Shown here: piece after piece, positions 46,180 to 59,418 of the stretch
Numbering within the stretch: the stretch's first letter is position 1
Layout of the letters: each line of letters begins with the position of its first letter
Assembly (NCBI GenBank): GCA_023159155.1
Contig: JAJNNX010000032.1
Span: 496,001-560,000, forward strand
Direction: 5' to 3'
Length of the DNA stretch: 64,000 nucleotides
Origin: Ustulina deusta
Taxonomy: Eukaryota; Ascomycota; Sordariomycetes; Xylariales; Xylariaceae
Notes under the pieces: generated by a model
Databases searched by the model: none
What the model was told of the DNA's origin: nothing
What the model saw: only the letters and a program-made list of their open reading frames with translations
Made by a program: the position numbers and the translations under genes

Positions 46180-47050
46180 AATAGGGGTTGTCCGAGCTGA
46201 ATCGTTTGTCATGACCGTCACAGTCATAAGGTTAGTATCGTCAGCGAAGCCTATAGTGACGATCTTGGGGCAGGTCGCGGCTAGCTCCTCGTATAAAGTC
46301 GATATATATAGTAGGAACAGTAATGGTAGGTGAAACTTAAAGCACGCGGCGCGCTACGTTACAAAGTTCTTTACCCATAATACCACCACCCATGGCAGGA
46401 AGCCTTTCTTTTGTAGCACGTAGATCAGCCGGTTATAATTAACTATATCGAACGTACCGGATATATCTAGTAGGAGCAAAGAAGCACAGTCTCCTTGTGT
46501 CAAGGCTTGGCAAGTTCCTTTGGTAACTATTTTAATAGCGATCTTAGTAGACCTATGTTTTCTGTTACCTACTTATTTGGCTCTCTAGCAATAGGCCTAG
46601 GCGTTCTGCCGCTTTTATCAGCTGCTAGCACATCTCTTTTTTAAGCACTCTCCCTGCTGTACTAATCAGTAATACAAGCCGCTAGCCCCCGGCTATTAGT
46701 AGTAGCCAAGCGTAAAGCTCGCTTATGTAAGTTCTGCCAGCCTATACTAGAGAGGTTTGCCGCACGCCTTTAGTAGTCCATTAGAGATCAAATCAGCCCT
46801 TAGGGCTTTCCATAGGGGGAGCTTGTTAACCTGCAAAGCGATTTCCTTCGCAGTTACAATTTGCAAGACCTCGAATAATTAAAACCCATTGTAATCCGGT
46901 AGGTAGCCTAGAAAATCGCTAAGATCGGCCGGAAGCGCTAGAAAAAGCCTCTCTGAAAGCTTCTGGGCCTTTTTCTGGTATATTCTTGCTACTACTGGAC
47001 CTTGTAGGCTATCACAGAGCGGTGGTATAGGGAAGCTTAGGCTAAAAGCG
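46180..47050 (-). mobile_element. decayed LINE (non-LTR) reverse transcriptase fragment
   Basis: On the minus strand broken frames read ADLSDFLGYLPDYNGF, EVLQIVTAKEIALQVNKLPL, ADLISNGLLKACGKPL, ASLLLLDISGTFDIVNYNRL, VLQKKGFLPWVVVLWVKNF, FLLYISTLYEELA and IGFADDTNLM. These follow the order of LINE reverse transcriptases of the Tad/CR1 kind (LDISGAFDNV, RKKG, FLLYIS, GFADDTN). The usual PQGSPLSPxL segment is deleted or damaged and stops and frameshifts occur, so it is inactive. No poly-A tail or ORF1 was identified. Confidence 0.72.
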
Positions 47051-47795
47051 GCATAGTTTAGCTAGCGGACCTATTACAGAACAGGATAGGAAAACCTATC
47101 TCGGAGGTAATAATAATAAGCTTGGCTGCATTGAACACCGACGCCGGTAAGCTAGCCGAGAATTGCCGGCTTGACGGGACGACTGCCGTGGAGGCGGCAC
47201 GCAATAGCTACCTATCCCAGCAAGTTTGCTACTAGGGTCGGTGCTTGGTCTTGTGCGGGGAGCCATTGTCGTCCATACGGACCTTTAACTTGTTTCCACA
47301 ACATCTGCAGGTCCCCTTCGTCATGCTCATATTAGGTACCCTCTCTCAGAATGTCGGACTCCGCACGATACAACATTCCCCAACGCCCTCGTCTGACGAA
47401 ATGCGGAGAATGTTGCAGTACCAACCGAAGAATGATGTCGGTTTCGATATCTATCTCGTGGGAATCCATTCATCTTGCCATTGCGGAGGAGGATTCCACC
47501 CCGCTATTGGCTCTCTTAACGGCTCTGAGGAGAATCTCCGCAATCTAGTCGGCTGCTTGGAGAGTGAATGAAGAAGAAAATGTGGCCTCGATCACCCTGT
47601 ACCCGAATTGTCGGTATAATATAAGGGGCGATGATCCGCCGCCTGCTTTGGTGAGTGGTTATGCAGATGCTTGTCAACTTTACACATCTAGTCTGGCGTC
47701 CCGGCATTTGGACTTTCCGATTCTTCGGCTCAAGGGCTGGGGCTAGTTGACCGCAGTACTCTAGGCTGACACGTCGACTCGGACAATCGTTCTAA
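47051..47795. other. intergenic region before the GH115 gene
   Basis: Overlapping frames at 47245-47746 have no recognisable features. The region just upstream of 47796 should include the GH115 promoter. Confidence 0.45.
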
Positions 47796-50700
47796 ATGAC
47801 TCCGTTCCTATGGCTAGTACTAGCCGCATGGGCGTCGCTCGTCGCAGCTCTCGGACAACAGCCCGTTGTAAGCTTTACGCGCGCCCCGAAAGCTTTCCAG
47901 ATAGTCGGCGGTAAAAATTCAAAACCTCAAATTCTCGTTTCCAGTGGTGATAACTGGGGCGTGATTCGCGCAGCGGGAGATCTTGCGAAAGACTTTGGTC
48001 GCGTTACGGGAACGAACTTCACGCTTACCAATGGCGAAAAGGGGGCGAAGCCAGCTACATACGAGTATCGACCAGTTGCCGCGAACTACACGCACGTAAG
48101 TCATAGCCTCCGATGTAAATTCGATCGCGAGCCAGATTAAACCCGGCGCTGGGCATTATGAACTGAGGTTATCTGGTCAATATCGATCCGTTTATGACAT
48201 CCCTTGTCTCTAAATCAAGAGCTGATAATGCTTCTTCGGTAGTACTCCACCAATGGCACGCAGTATTTCACCGGGCCGGAGTATCATGATCCATCTGCGA
48301 AAGATATAGTGATTATCACCGGAACCCTTGGCCGCTCACAAATTGTCGACGATCTAGTCAAAGCTGGCAAACTGGATGCCACTAAAATAATGGGGCAGTG
48401 GGAATCATTCGTGACTCAGATCGTCGAGGAACCGATACGCGGCTGTCCTAGGGCAGTCGTTATAGCCGGCAGCGACCCTCGCGGGGCTATCTTCGGCCTT
48501 TATGACATCAGTGAGCAAATCGGCGTGAGCCCTTGGTATTGGTGGGCGGACGTTCCGATCAAGAAAAGCAAGGAAATCTTCGTCTTACCTAAAGGGAAAG
48601 TTCAAGGGCCTCCGTCTGTCAAATATCGTGGAATCTTTTTGAATGACGAACAGCCGGGACTATCAGGCTGGGTACAGTGGAACTATGACAATACGCCTTA
48701 CGGGATCGGATACAACGGCCAATTCTACTCGAACGTCTTCGAACTCCTCCTTCGGTTGCGCGCGAATTACCTATGGCCTGCTATCTGGGGCTCTATGTTC
48801 GAGGTGGACGACCCAGCTAACCAGCCCTTAGCAGATGCGTGGGAGATCGTACTAGGTAGCTCTCATACGGAGCCGATGATGCGTGCTCAAAACGAATTCG
48901 GTACATTTTACACTAGCAAGGGTCTTGGACCCTGGGCGTACGACCAAAACAACAAGACAATTGACGAATACTTTGTGTATGGCGCGCAGAGAGCGAAGCC
49001 CTATGCCAATAATAGCTTATGGACAATGGGCATGAGAGGTAGTGGGGATACAGCCATTGCGGGGCTTGGCGTCGATGCCATCGTCAAGTTGCTCGAGGCT
49101 GTGGTTCACAGCCAAAGAAACGTCATCGAGACTATACTAGGCACCAAGACGGTTGACGTTCCCCAGGCATGGTGTCTGTATAAAGAAGTAATGTCGTACA
49201 TTCAAGAGGGACTGTCAATTCCCGAGGATATCACCCTATTATGGGCTGATGACAACTGGGGTAATGTACGGAGAGTGCCCGTCGGCGACGAGAAGACACG
49301 ACTAGGTGGTGCTGGTGTTTACTATCATTTCGATTATGTTGGCGATACTAGGAACTATAAGTGGATAAACACCATTCAGCTAGAGAAGACAGCTGAGCAG
49401 ATGCAGCTCGCCTACGCTCACGGAGCTGACAGAATCTGGATTGTCAATGTTGGGGACTTGAAGCCCCTAGAGATTCCAATAAGCCACTTCCTCGATATGG
49501 CTTACGACGTCAAGCAGTGGGGAGTGAGCGACGTGGGCAACTGGACCACTGCTTGGGCGAATCGCGAGTTCGGGTCGGAACAGGCAGCGGAAGTCACAGA
49601 CATCATGACGCGATTTGGTATGTACGCGGCACGAAGGAAGTTTGAGCTTGTGGAGCCGTACGTTTACTCGGTGGTGAACTACAACGAAGGTGACGTTATT
49701 CTTCAGCAATGGCAGGCTTTGGTGGACGATGCGCAGGCTGTCTATGACAAGCTCGGAGAGGCCTATCAACCAGCATTCTTCGAGATGGTTTTGCACCCGA
49801 TTATGGGGGGTCAAATCATTCATCAGGTTCACATAGGCGTCGAGAAAAACATGGTATACGCGAATCAGCATCGGAACTCGGCGAACGACATAATCACCAA
49901 CGTCCTGTCTCGTTTCCAAGCCGACGGAGATCTTACAGCGAGATGGGACAGTCTCCTAGACGGGAAATGGAGACGGATGCTCGATCGTAAGTCAGTTAAG
50001 TAGCATCCGGCGTTCATGTTTAACTGACACGGGATGCAGAAACGCACTTTGGATATGATGGCTACTGGCAACAGCCCATGCGCAACGTTTTGCCTGCAAT
50101 GGCGTACGTCCAGACAGCCGTGTCTTCCATTGCAGGGAATGTTGGTATTGCCGTAGAAGGGCTAAATGCTAGTATTCCTGGCGACGACAAGTATCATGCA
50201 AACTCGGGAAATACCCTCGTTCTTCCACCCCTCGATCCATATGGGCCGACGACACGATGGTTTGACGTATTTTCTCGGGGAACTAGAGACTGCGACTGGT
50301 TAGCCATAGTTGACCTACCGTGGGTGAAGCTGTCGCAGTATAAGGGAGTAGTAGGATCGGGGAATGGGACAGACTCGCGGGTGCTCGTGTCAGTCGATTG
50401 GTCGGCTGCTCCCCAAGTCGCCAATACCACAACGGCCAATATCAAATTTACTGCAGGATGTGGAACAGAGGGGTTCACTACCTGGTTCAGCTCACCAACA
50501 GTCCAAGTTCCTGTAAATATGAGAAAGATCCCCTCGAGCTTTACCAAGGGCTTTGTCGAGTCCGATAAGACGGTGGCTATCGAAGCTCCGAACTACCAAC
50601 GCATACATAACCAATCTAACGCGACAGCCTCAAACATAACATATCTTACGCTTGAAAACTACGGACGGACCGTGGGGGGAATCACGTTATGGCCACACAC

Positions 50701-51184
50701 GACGCCTCCTCAAACGCCTCTCACAGCACCTGCGTTGGAGTATGACGTGTACCTGTTCACAAGCGTGTCAAAGGTCAACGTGACGCTCTACCTCTCGCCC
50801 ACTCAGAATTATCTGTCGGACAAGACACCCCTAGAGTTTGCGGTCTCATTATTCCCGGCAGGCGAAGCACAGGCACAGCCGCAGGTCATTCGATTCGTGC
50901 CCGACAGCATTGGACCAGATCTGCCCGTGGGCTGGGCTCGAGCGGTCGGTGATTCGATATGGGGACTTGATCCGGGCCACAACACAACAACGCGTTGGGA
51001 CGTGGCCAGAGAGGGGACATACACACTGCGCGTATGGGGTCTAGCGCCAAGTGTCATTGTACAGAAGATTGTCATGGACTTGGGTGGTGTCCGCCCCAGC
51101 TACCTCGGCCCTCCCGAGAGCTTTCTTGTTGGTAGAGATCAGTATGGCGCGAATAACCGCACAAGCTTTGCTCGAATTCGGTAG
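47796..51184 (+). CDS. secreted alpha-glucuronidase, glycoside hydrolase family 115
   Basis: Three exons (47796-48095, 48243-49986, 50040-51184) encode 1,062 residues, the usual size for GH115. A signal peptide is present (MTPFLWLVLAAWASLVAALG). Family landmarks include ILVSSGDNWGVIRAAGDLA, VVIAGSDPRGAIFGLYDIS, GVSPWYWWADVP, YRGIFLNDEQPGLSGW, RLRANYLWPAIWG, GMRGSGDTA, LLWADDNWGNVRR, GGAGVYYHFDYVGDTRNYKW and the C-terminal beta domains ending FARIR. Members remove (4-O-methyl-)glucuronic acid side chains from glucuronoxylan, pointing to plant cell-wall breakdown. The introns (147 and 53 nt) are GT-AG and join THYSTNGTQYFTG and RRMLDQTHFGYDGYW in frame. Many N-glycosylation sites (NxS/T) suit a secreted enzyme. 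No carbohydrate-binding module is seen. Confidence 0.93.
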
Positions 51185-51861
51185 TGGAGAACGCAATATT
51201 TGGACTCGGCAGGTGATATTATGTCAAGAGTACATGGTTCTATTGAGAGAGGGAGCATTTACAATGGATGACAGGAAAGGCAATTTTGTTGTTGTTTTGA
51301 ACTGTGTTGTTCACTCATTATTGGCTACGTACTGCAAACCGCAAGAACCACAGAGAGAGGGGGTGGAGTCGGGGGCGTCTGCCAACTTGTCTAGGTACAT
51401 GTACTTAGGTACCTAAGCGACAAATCGGGAGATGATGCTGTGCATAAATGGCCCCGCTATGACCCTGAAATCCCCCCTTCAGGAAAGCGGGTCCAAACAC
51501 AACCCGATGGTGAGTTCCTGGTTGCTACGGTGATGCTAGACTAACAATCAACACGGCAAATGCTCCGCCATTTTTATTGTTCCCAGACTCCAAATGACGG
51601 TATCTATCATTGTGTAATACTTTCTTATCATCGCCACAACATCAAAGCTTCGATCGCCTGGAATTTCTGTCTGGAGAAGCCGGCGCGACCCCGAACATAC
51701 AACACATAACAAGTACCGATTGGCGCAGGTAGATTATCGTGTTTGTGTTTTTTCTTCCTCTTTTGTTTATGTTGCTGCCTCCCATCGCCTGAGCTCGAGA
51801 TACATTCAGGGGAAAGGTGGACATTCCGCTCGGGCAGCACTATCCACCGACAGCGACCAAC
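51185..51861. other. spacer between GH115 and kinesin genes
   Basis: This holds the GH115 3' end and kinesin promoter. A TACCTA-rich palindromic stretch lies at 51392-51416 (CTAGGTACATGTACTTAGG). No gene is seen. Confidence 0.5.
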
Positions 51862-54800
51862 ATGTCTGCGATAGATCCAGGAGCTTCGTCCATCACCGTC
51901 GCAGGTAGGGCACCTATGCATCCTCGCTCTGGTCTTTGCTAAATTGTTGTTTAGTTCGAGTGCGACCATTCACAATCAGAGAAGCGGCCCAGATGTAGGT
52001 CTCAATCCCAACAACTCGCTCGAAGGCCCGGCTGGAAACTGACACGTATGCAGACAACGGCACGACGATGGAACAGTATTCCTAGGCGACGGCTCTTTAG
52101 CTGGTGCGCCAGCGCCCAAACTTAAACAGAGTGGAATTCGATCCGTTATCAAAGTCATCGATGACAAGTGCCTGTGTGTATACCGCTTTCCAGATAACAC
52201 TCCTTGCTACAGTGGCTAATGCCGATGACAACAGAGTATTCGACCCGCCCGAAGATAATCCTGTGCACAAGTTCTCGAGATCTGTAGTGCCCAACGGTAA
52301 AAAGGTCAAAGATCAAACCTTTGCGTTCGATCGCATATTCGACGACAATACAACGCAAACAGAAGTGTACGAGGCAACGACCAAGGGACTCCTGGATAGT
52401 GTCCTCGACGGCTACAATGCCACAGTTTTTGCATATGGAGCCACAGGATGCGGCAAGACGCACACTATCACAGGCACACCCCAAATGCCTGGCATCATAT
52501 TCCTCACAATGCAGGAGCTTTTCGAGAAGATAAACGATTGCAGCGACGAGAAACACACCGAAATATCGCTTTCATACCTAGAAATTTACAATGAGACAAT
52601 CCGTGACCTCCTTGTCACCGGTGGAAGCAAACAAGGCCTAATGTTGCGGGAGGATTCGAACCAAGGTGTTACAGTCCAGGGCCTTAGTAGCCACCACCCG
52701 AAAGACGTGCAAGAAGTTATGGATATGATTGTCTTGGGTAACGAATGCCGGACAGTATCGCCGACCGACGCGAACGCTACATCGTCACGATCTCACGCTG
52801 TACTCCAAATCAACATTGCTATGAAAGACAGAAACGCAGCCGTAAACGAGCCCCATACTATGGCCACATTGAGCATTATCGATCTCGCGGGTAGCGAGAG
52901 AGCTAGCGCTACGAAAAACCGCGGCGAGCGTCTGATTGAGGGTGCCAATATCAACAAGTCCTTGCTAGCACTGGGCAGTTGCATTAATGCACTCTGCGAC
53001 CCCCGCAAGAAGTCGCATGTACCGTACCGAAACAGCAAACTCACTCGATTGCTCAAGTTTTCTCTTGGTGGTAACTGCAAGACAGTCATGATTGTCTGTG
53101 TCAGTCCATCGAGTGCTCACTTCGACGAGACACAGAACACGCTTCGATATGCAAACCGGGCCAAGAATATCCAAACCAAGGTAACGAGGAATGTGTTCAA
53201 TGTGAACCGCCATGTGAAAGACTTCTTGGTCAAGATCGACGAGCAGATGGCGCTCATCAACGAACTCAAAGCTCAGCAGAAGGACGCGGAACAAATATTT
53301 TTCGCCAAATTTCGGAAACAGATGGAGAAGAAGGATTCTTCGGTGCGAGAGGGCGTCCAGAGAATTCGGATCGCCTACGAAAACTCATTGGCTGAGCGCC
53401 AGGACAAAGTAGCTCACATGAAGAAGCTACGGGGTGTTGAGCGACGTATTAGCTTGCTCTCTTCGTGGATCGCCGCATTTGACACTGTTTGTGATACTCG
53501 CGAGGACGAGGACGCAATGCCCGCGCCCTTATCAGCTATGCGACAAACGGCCCAAGGCACCCTTCTCGAATTAGAGACCAGCAGACACCACCTCCACCAG
53601 AAGTTAGACAAGACAAACTGGGAGCGCGCTATTGACGGAGCTCTCCAGCATAGTATTAGTCAGCTCCCTAGTGGTGATGGCCAAGCTGACACGGGTGAAA
53701 TTTCCAGTTTGACCCGGGAGGCGGAACTCCTCAAATCTAATTTCGCCCGTGAGGCCTATAGAGAAGTACTTGAACAAGATAAAGCTGGTGATATGACTAC
53801 CGTTCAGGCCCTGCTAACTGCTCAATTCGAGATACTCACATCGCTCTCCGAAATTCTTCACATGAGTGAAGAAGAAGCAGTTGGGCATGCTAAAGATATC
53901 ATTCACCGCCTACTAGAGACTGGAGCTTCGGCTGCATCTCAAGTAGTCAAACCAGACGGTGCAAAGGTACCAATAGAGGCATTCCCGCCCACAAAACGCG
54001 GCACTCCAAAGCGGAAGAGGACATCAACCCTGCCTAAGGACCTGGTGAAGCCAATTCCCAATCCAGCACTGGCCGCCATGGCAGCATCCGAACCAATGCA
54101 AATGTTCCTTTCACCCATGAAAGGGTCGCCTCGTCGTCGCAAAGCCGTCAATGCACGTAAGGGAGTCTCCTTCTCCCCATCAAAAAAGCGGACACCTTCA
54201 AAACGGACGGTGCGCTGGCGTGACGACGACGGCGAGTCCGGTACACTAGCCGACTTTGAAAAGACACCTCAGAAGCTTGCATCCACACCAGAACAAATTT
54301 CGCCTGAAAAGTCCTTACCGAAAATCCCCGAAATTCTTTCTCCTGTAAAAGAAATCGACTTGAGCGAGGAATCGAGCCCATCACTCCTCGTGCCTGAGGT
54401 GACAAGTCTACCTTCGAAACCTAGCAGGTTCCAAGCGGGATTCTTGTCAAAGCCTAAACAATCTCAAAGCACCGGTTCACCAGTGGCGCCTACAATATCG
54501 CTGAATCTCGCATCTTCGTCGAACGCTGAAGAACGGCCGAGTCCGCTACGCAACCTGGATTTATCAAGCGCTGCTAATATCAGAGCTCCAGGAAGGCGGT
54601 ACACGTCTCTCAGCCCTAAACCGGCTTCTGCTACGTTCCCTACCTCTCTGCCTGTACCATCCCCATCGTCAGGAGACGAAAATCATCCCCCTTCCTCTGA
54701 TTCGGAAACATCAGCCTTGATCGATAGCTCAAAACTGCGCTCTGCTATTCATGCCAACAAAAAGCCAAGGCGCCTGTCATCGCTTGCATCTCTGGGTGGA

Positions 54801-55190
54801 GGAAACTCGCATGTAAGACGTGTGTCATCTATTAGCTCGTTTGGCAGTCATCGGCCCAGCAATGCCTACCCGACATCCTCGCTGTCTTCGAGCACGAACG
54901 GTATTTCTAGGCTGCGACGAGGTAGTGCTGAAAGGCGTAGAAGCCCTCCCATCAGCTGCTCGCCACCAGACCTCCACCTTCGTGATCCGTCATCGAGGAC
55001 CTCCTCGTTCACACCCGGACAAGCTCGGCGTATGAATCTCGGAAGCTCCCTAAGAGCTTCTGCGTGGGGGAGTCCCAATCAGAAAGAGGAACAAGCCGAT
55101 AAACCGCAAGGCTTACGACGCATCACTATTGGCGGTGCGGCGATGGCAGGCAATGCGAAGAAGGAGAAGTCAGGTATGACTTGGCGATGA
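51862..55190 (+). CDS. kinesin-8-like motor protein (Kip3 type)
   Basis: Four exons (51862-51904, 51955-51994, 52054-52173, 52235-55190) give 1,052 residues. Three small 5' exons rebuild the motor start: MSAIDPGASSITVA, VRVRPFTIREAAQ, then DDGTVFLGDGSLAGA. Splicing yields KCLVFDPPEDNP. The motor has a P-loop GATGCGKT (from residue 136), switch I NATSSRSHAV (248-257), switch II DLAGSERA (284-291) and the LNKSLLALGSCINAL region. A neck and coiled coil (VKIDEQMALINELKAQQKD) follow the motor. The C-terminal half is Ser/Pro-rich and basic. HKFSRSV and GLLDSVLDGYNATVFAYG favour kinesin-8, which walks to and depolymerises microtubule plus ends in spindle-length and nuclear-position control. An additional 3' exon cannot be excluded, because a GGTATG donor-like word sits just before the stop. 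Confidence 0.9.
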
Positions 55191-56341
55191 TGATGACGAT
55201 GACGTTTAACGAGTAAAGATGCGTAGGACCGGTTTTGATTCAACCCAAGACACCCTGTTCTATACACAGTGAGAGAAAGCATTGGTTGGAGTTCGGTTCC
55301 TTTATCCCTTAAATCGTGGATGGTTCTCACGTCCCGTGGCGTTGTACAGGAGCTTTTTTTCCTTGTCGACTTTACTTCACATCGTGTGTACATTCTTCCT
55401 GTATTAAGTTTTCCTTAATTCCCAGGTACCCAAGGGCCCAGTTTGAAGCTCGCCCTGGAAGTTGGGGTATGGTAATTCACGACTTTTACAATTTCCAATA
55501 AGCCGTGTTTGACAGGCGACGTGCATCAGTCTGGTGACACCGGTGTTATTTAAACCTAGCCCCTGCCAAGTTTTTTTCCAGCCTTGATGTATCGTATATG
55601 AGAGGCGAGGCCCAACTGTTAATATCTAGATGAGACCTATGCGACCAGCGCCCAGATGTGTATTATCTGAAAATCACCTCTCTAGTTTGTCAGATGCGTA
55701 GTTCTCGCGGGCTTTCATCTACCAGAGGAGAATTCAGGTGCCACAATTGTACAAGCTTGTGTTCAGATGCAGATATTAGATAATCGTACATCGAAACGTT
55801 GTCGTCGCCCTAGTACCTACACTTCGCTTTATTTCCTTTCTCAATAGCCTTCCTGTTTTTGACTTACTGGTAAGAAACTTGGACAGTACAAAGAACCAGC
55901 CTAGGAGTAGAACCATATATGTCACGCGTTAGTTGTCATGATTGTATTATGTGCCTGCTCAGCGTGGACCTAGGGACATCTAGGCATATGATTGATTGCC
56001 TGTGCGTGTCCGAGGTTACATGTGGCATCCCTTGCAATGCTCACTTGAAATCTACAACTGTACATATAGTAAAGGGGTAGTACTACTGTGACTTGTGCGG
56101 CACAAACACGTCCACTACAAAACGAGAGACTACTAATTCCTAGTAAAGTAGGTAGTTCCTAGCTATTGACCACCCCTCTGCATGTGATCTGTTCCCATAT
56201 AAAACCCTCGACATCTGCTAACTTCCAAACTTCTGATTGGCAAACATCATACAAACCTCACACTTGCAGTGCTGGCCACGCCTCAATCATACTTCCCAAT
56301 CACCATCATCATTTTAGCCAGCCCCCAGACCATTCCAAAAC
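55191..56341. other. intergenic region, no gene supported
   Basis: Over 1.1 kb without a coding frame. It contains the kinesin 3' UTR and the promoter of the next gene. Confidence 0.55.
56196..56205 (+). promoter_or_regulatory. TATA-box-like element
   Basis: CATATAAAAC lies 137 bases before the ATG of the Ser/Thr-rich protein gene. The pyrimidine/CA-rich stretch after it fits a fungal transcription start and 5' UTR. This is inferred from position and sequence only. Confidence 0.4.
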
Positions 56342-57686
56342 ATGAGAGTTATCATCGCTGCTGTTCTGGCCGGCGTTGCTGCCGTAGCAAAGGCTTTGGA
56401 CCCAAACTGGAGCTTTGAGTCTACCACAACTATCTCAGATAAGGACACAACTTGGTACACCGTCAGTGTTCCTTTTTTGACCACTGTTACCACAGATGTC
56501 TCGTACGTTACTGCCATGTCTTTCACTTTAGTTCCTTTCTTTTCCCCCTCAAATGACACAATTGAGTGCTAGGTAAGCTAACACTTAATACCATGTAGGG
56601 GAAAGATTAAAACGATCACAAAAACCGAGGTGTCTATCTCTATGGGCACCGATGCCCCAAGCGCTCTTCTACTGCCTGTCCTGTCTACCGATGCCACGGT
56701 ATCTGAACCAGTTCATGAGTTCCATGATCTAGTAGTTCGCTTTGTATCCACGGTAAGTACATCCACCAATTGACCTAGTGGAGAAAAACGTGTCTGACAT
56801 AGTTGTAACTTTTGGTGAACAGGCTACCGATGAATTCATCACCCATACCCACTCTGATACCCAGTCAAACACAATCAATGACTCAGATGTCTTGCCTACA
56901 ATAGCACCCACCAGTGATACTAGTAGTCCCGCCGTTTCTTTTTCGTTCTCTTCGACTACCCTGGCAGTCGGAGCCACTGCGACTTCGAGCGAGACGAGCT
57001 TAACCACGCATTCCTCCCCTCTCGGCTACGGAGGTGGGGAGGGGACCTCGTCTACTACGACAGTTGCCGAAGGCACGACAACCACGGTTACGGTTACTGC
57101 GTTTCTAACTCCAACCCCAACGTTCAGCACCAACTCCCCGACCCCTAGCACCTTGACGTTCGTCGTCACCTACGGCTCCCCTGTACAAACCCTCACGTTA
57201 TCGGCAACCATAGGAGCCTCAGATACGCTCGCTGCGACCGAGTCCGCAACCTTGCCAACTAGCAATGCTCCCTCCATGTTAACCAGTCTCCCCGCCAGCC
57301 CGTCTACGACTTCGCCGCATAGCGAGATCAGCATCACTTCAACTGCGCTCTCTACTACAAGTTCTCTTACTAGAAACGGCAGCATGACCACACGGGGCGA
57401 AACGTCCAGCACCTCAACACTGGTTTCATCTTCGACAGGGCAGATGTTTAGTTCCACAACAAGTCTCACAACCGAATCATCCGGTCCGACGGGCGCGTAC
57501 GGCGACGAGGGGAGCAGCAGCACCGTCCTAACCACCTCGAAGTCAACATGCACGCCTCTCCCGATGATCTGCGAGATAGGCGGGTCCAATTGTCACAGCC
57601 AGACAGGGTGTGTCTCTCCCCCTACCCAGGGACCTTCTACCCTTCGCAAGGCCAAGAGGAACACTAGAATTACCGTTTTGGCGTGA
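56342..57686 (+). CDS. secreted Ser/Thr-rich cell-surface protein
   Basis: Three exons (56342-56502, 56599-56752, 56823-57686) give 392 residues. A signal peptide is clear (MRVIIAAVLAGVAAVAKA). About 300 residues are rich in Ser, Thr, Pro and Val, as in O-mannosylated wall proteins and adhesins (runs such as TSSTTTVAEGTTTTVTVT). The C terminus has four Cys (CTPLPMICEIGGSNCHSQTGC), then a basic tail (RKAKRNTRITVLA). No strong GPI-attachment tail is seen. Intron borders GTACGT/TAG and GTAAGT/CAG keep the frame. No enzymatic domain is present. It is likely a wall-associated glycoprotein. Confidence 0.72.
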
Positions 57687-59418
57687 GATCTGTTGGTCGA
57701 GGATCTAGGTAGTCGACAGACTATTCGGTAAACTACTTGTACAGGCACCCCGTAGCTAGATAGTTGGTCGCATCAGGCTGGTAATATCGCCCACCTGGTT
57801 GCAAGGTATGCATACTATTTTCAGCTCGCTGGGAGGATAAGTTGCTCTTATAGACTGAGGCTTGAACCTGTAGGTAAAGTCACGGAAATGAATTCCAATG
57901 AATCTAATAGAGTGTTCGTTCCGAACTGCTGAGTATGTTAACATGAAAATTGGTTTCTTCCAAGTTTCGGCTTTTGTTGATAATATATGACCAACCCCAC
58001 ATGTCTCCGCGTGCTAACCTTTCGAAACAACTTGGTCCTTAATCTAGAAGTGGTTTTGGCAGCCTACCCGTAAGGTTGGGTACATCTATGAGTTACGATT
58101 TTCAGATGGCAAATGATCTTGACCCTGATATTAAGATGCTCAATTCTGTCTATTTCGAAATAAGCAGGCGGCTATTTTGGAGCTGTTATCTCTGGATAAT
58201 TATATGTTAACCAAAAGTTTGAATAAAATCGCTAACTTAAATCCTTGTTGCAGCTTGAGATTTAGAACTAAGCGCTAAATCTAACAGCTTTATACTAGGT
58301 GCCGGTACTTTTAGCGTGCCGACCCCGGATTCTTTTATCCTGCGGTATTGAAGTTCTGTATACATTTGTTGTACCGATAAACGCTAGAATAGCAAACGTC
58401 AAGTGTGCACTCTGTTCCCAAAGGTAAGAATACGGCTCGTCGTTAACTGTATCAAAGCCGGAACTCTTTCAAGACTCCCACTTCAAACCCCTTTTAGGTG
58501 CTGTCAGTGAGTACAGCAAATCCTGCATACAAGGGAAGCCCCCTTTTTTCCACTCACAGTAGGTGCCAAGAAAAAAGTGAGAGGAGGGAAGTTGTCCAAC
58601 GATAGGGGATGTATCCGCAAGGCCTACTACCCCTAATTATGCGGCTCTTCACAATAGACTTGGCAGCACATATCGCATTGCGAAGGAGCCATGTTAGAAT
58701 ATATTGTTGTTGCTTTATGTTATGCAATTCAGAAAACCCTGTTGTCTGCAAAATTACAATCTCAAGATATACGAATTGAATTCGCATTTTCTTTTACAGA
58801 CCCCGTGTTATCATAATAAATCTCCACACAGCTGCACAGTGGGGGAACAGAAGCCCTACAAATCACTACGCCAACATGACGTCGATGTTAATACCCGAGA
58901 CCAGAAGAGCCGCACGCCGCAGGGCGAGATTAGCCATGATTTTTCTTTATTCATTCACCACTTCTTTTGTTCAGCCCTATTCAATAGCTGCCGTGTCTCA
59001 CTTGCTACTTGTGTCTGGGTGCTTGATCTTCGATGAAATACAGGTTGTTGATGTTTGCACAAATCCTTAACAAAGGCAAGCAAGCCAGCGGCGTATTCTA
59101 GGCCTAGGTACCTTGTCGGTACGTTTCTATTTCGAGTCGGAGCAACTGGCAGCTAACATTCCATGGGCCTATTGGCTTGCAGTACAACGCCATCTTACGT
59201 TTTGACAAAGACGAGCAACACGAACTCTTTGAACTAAATAATGCGTAACGCAAGTGAAGGTGATAGGTCGAAGTACAGCATACCTGATCTTCCGGCTTTG
59301 TTACTGGTAGATTAAGAGGTTGTTGGTCACCTCCTGGTTCTCTTGCACTATTAAGCTTTTTATCAGCGACGCATAAGCTCGAATTTCGAAGAAAAATCCA
59401 CTCTTTACAGTGTCAAAT
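57687..59418. other. intergenic region, no gene supported
   Basis: 1.7 kb with only short frames of random composition (for example 58704-59036). Confidence 0.5.

Noticed and set aside
47245..47746. Overlapping frames before the GH115 gene
   Set aside because: Two frames cover similar DNA with no motif, and joining them gives no recognisable product.
52104..52234. Upstream extension of the kinesin open frame
   Set aside because: This reads an intron (52174-52234) and exon 3 in the wrong frame. The spliced model restores the conserved kinesin start and FDPPEDNPVHKFSRSV.
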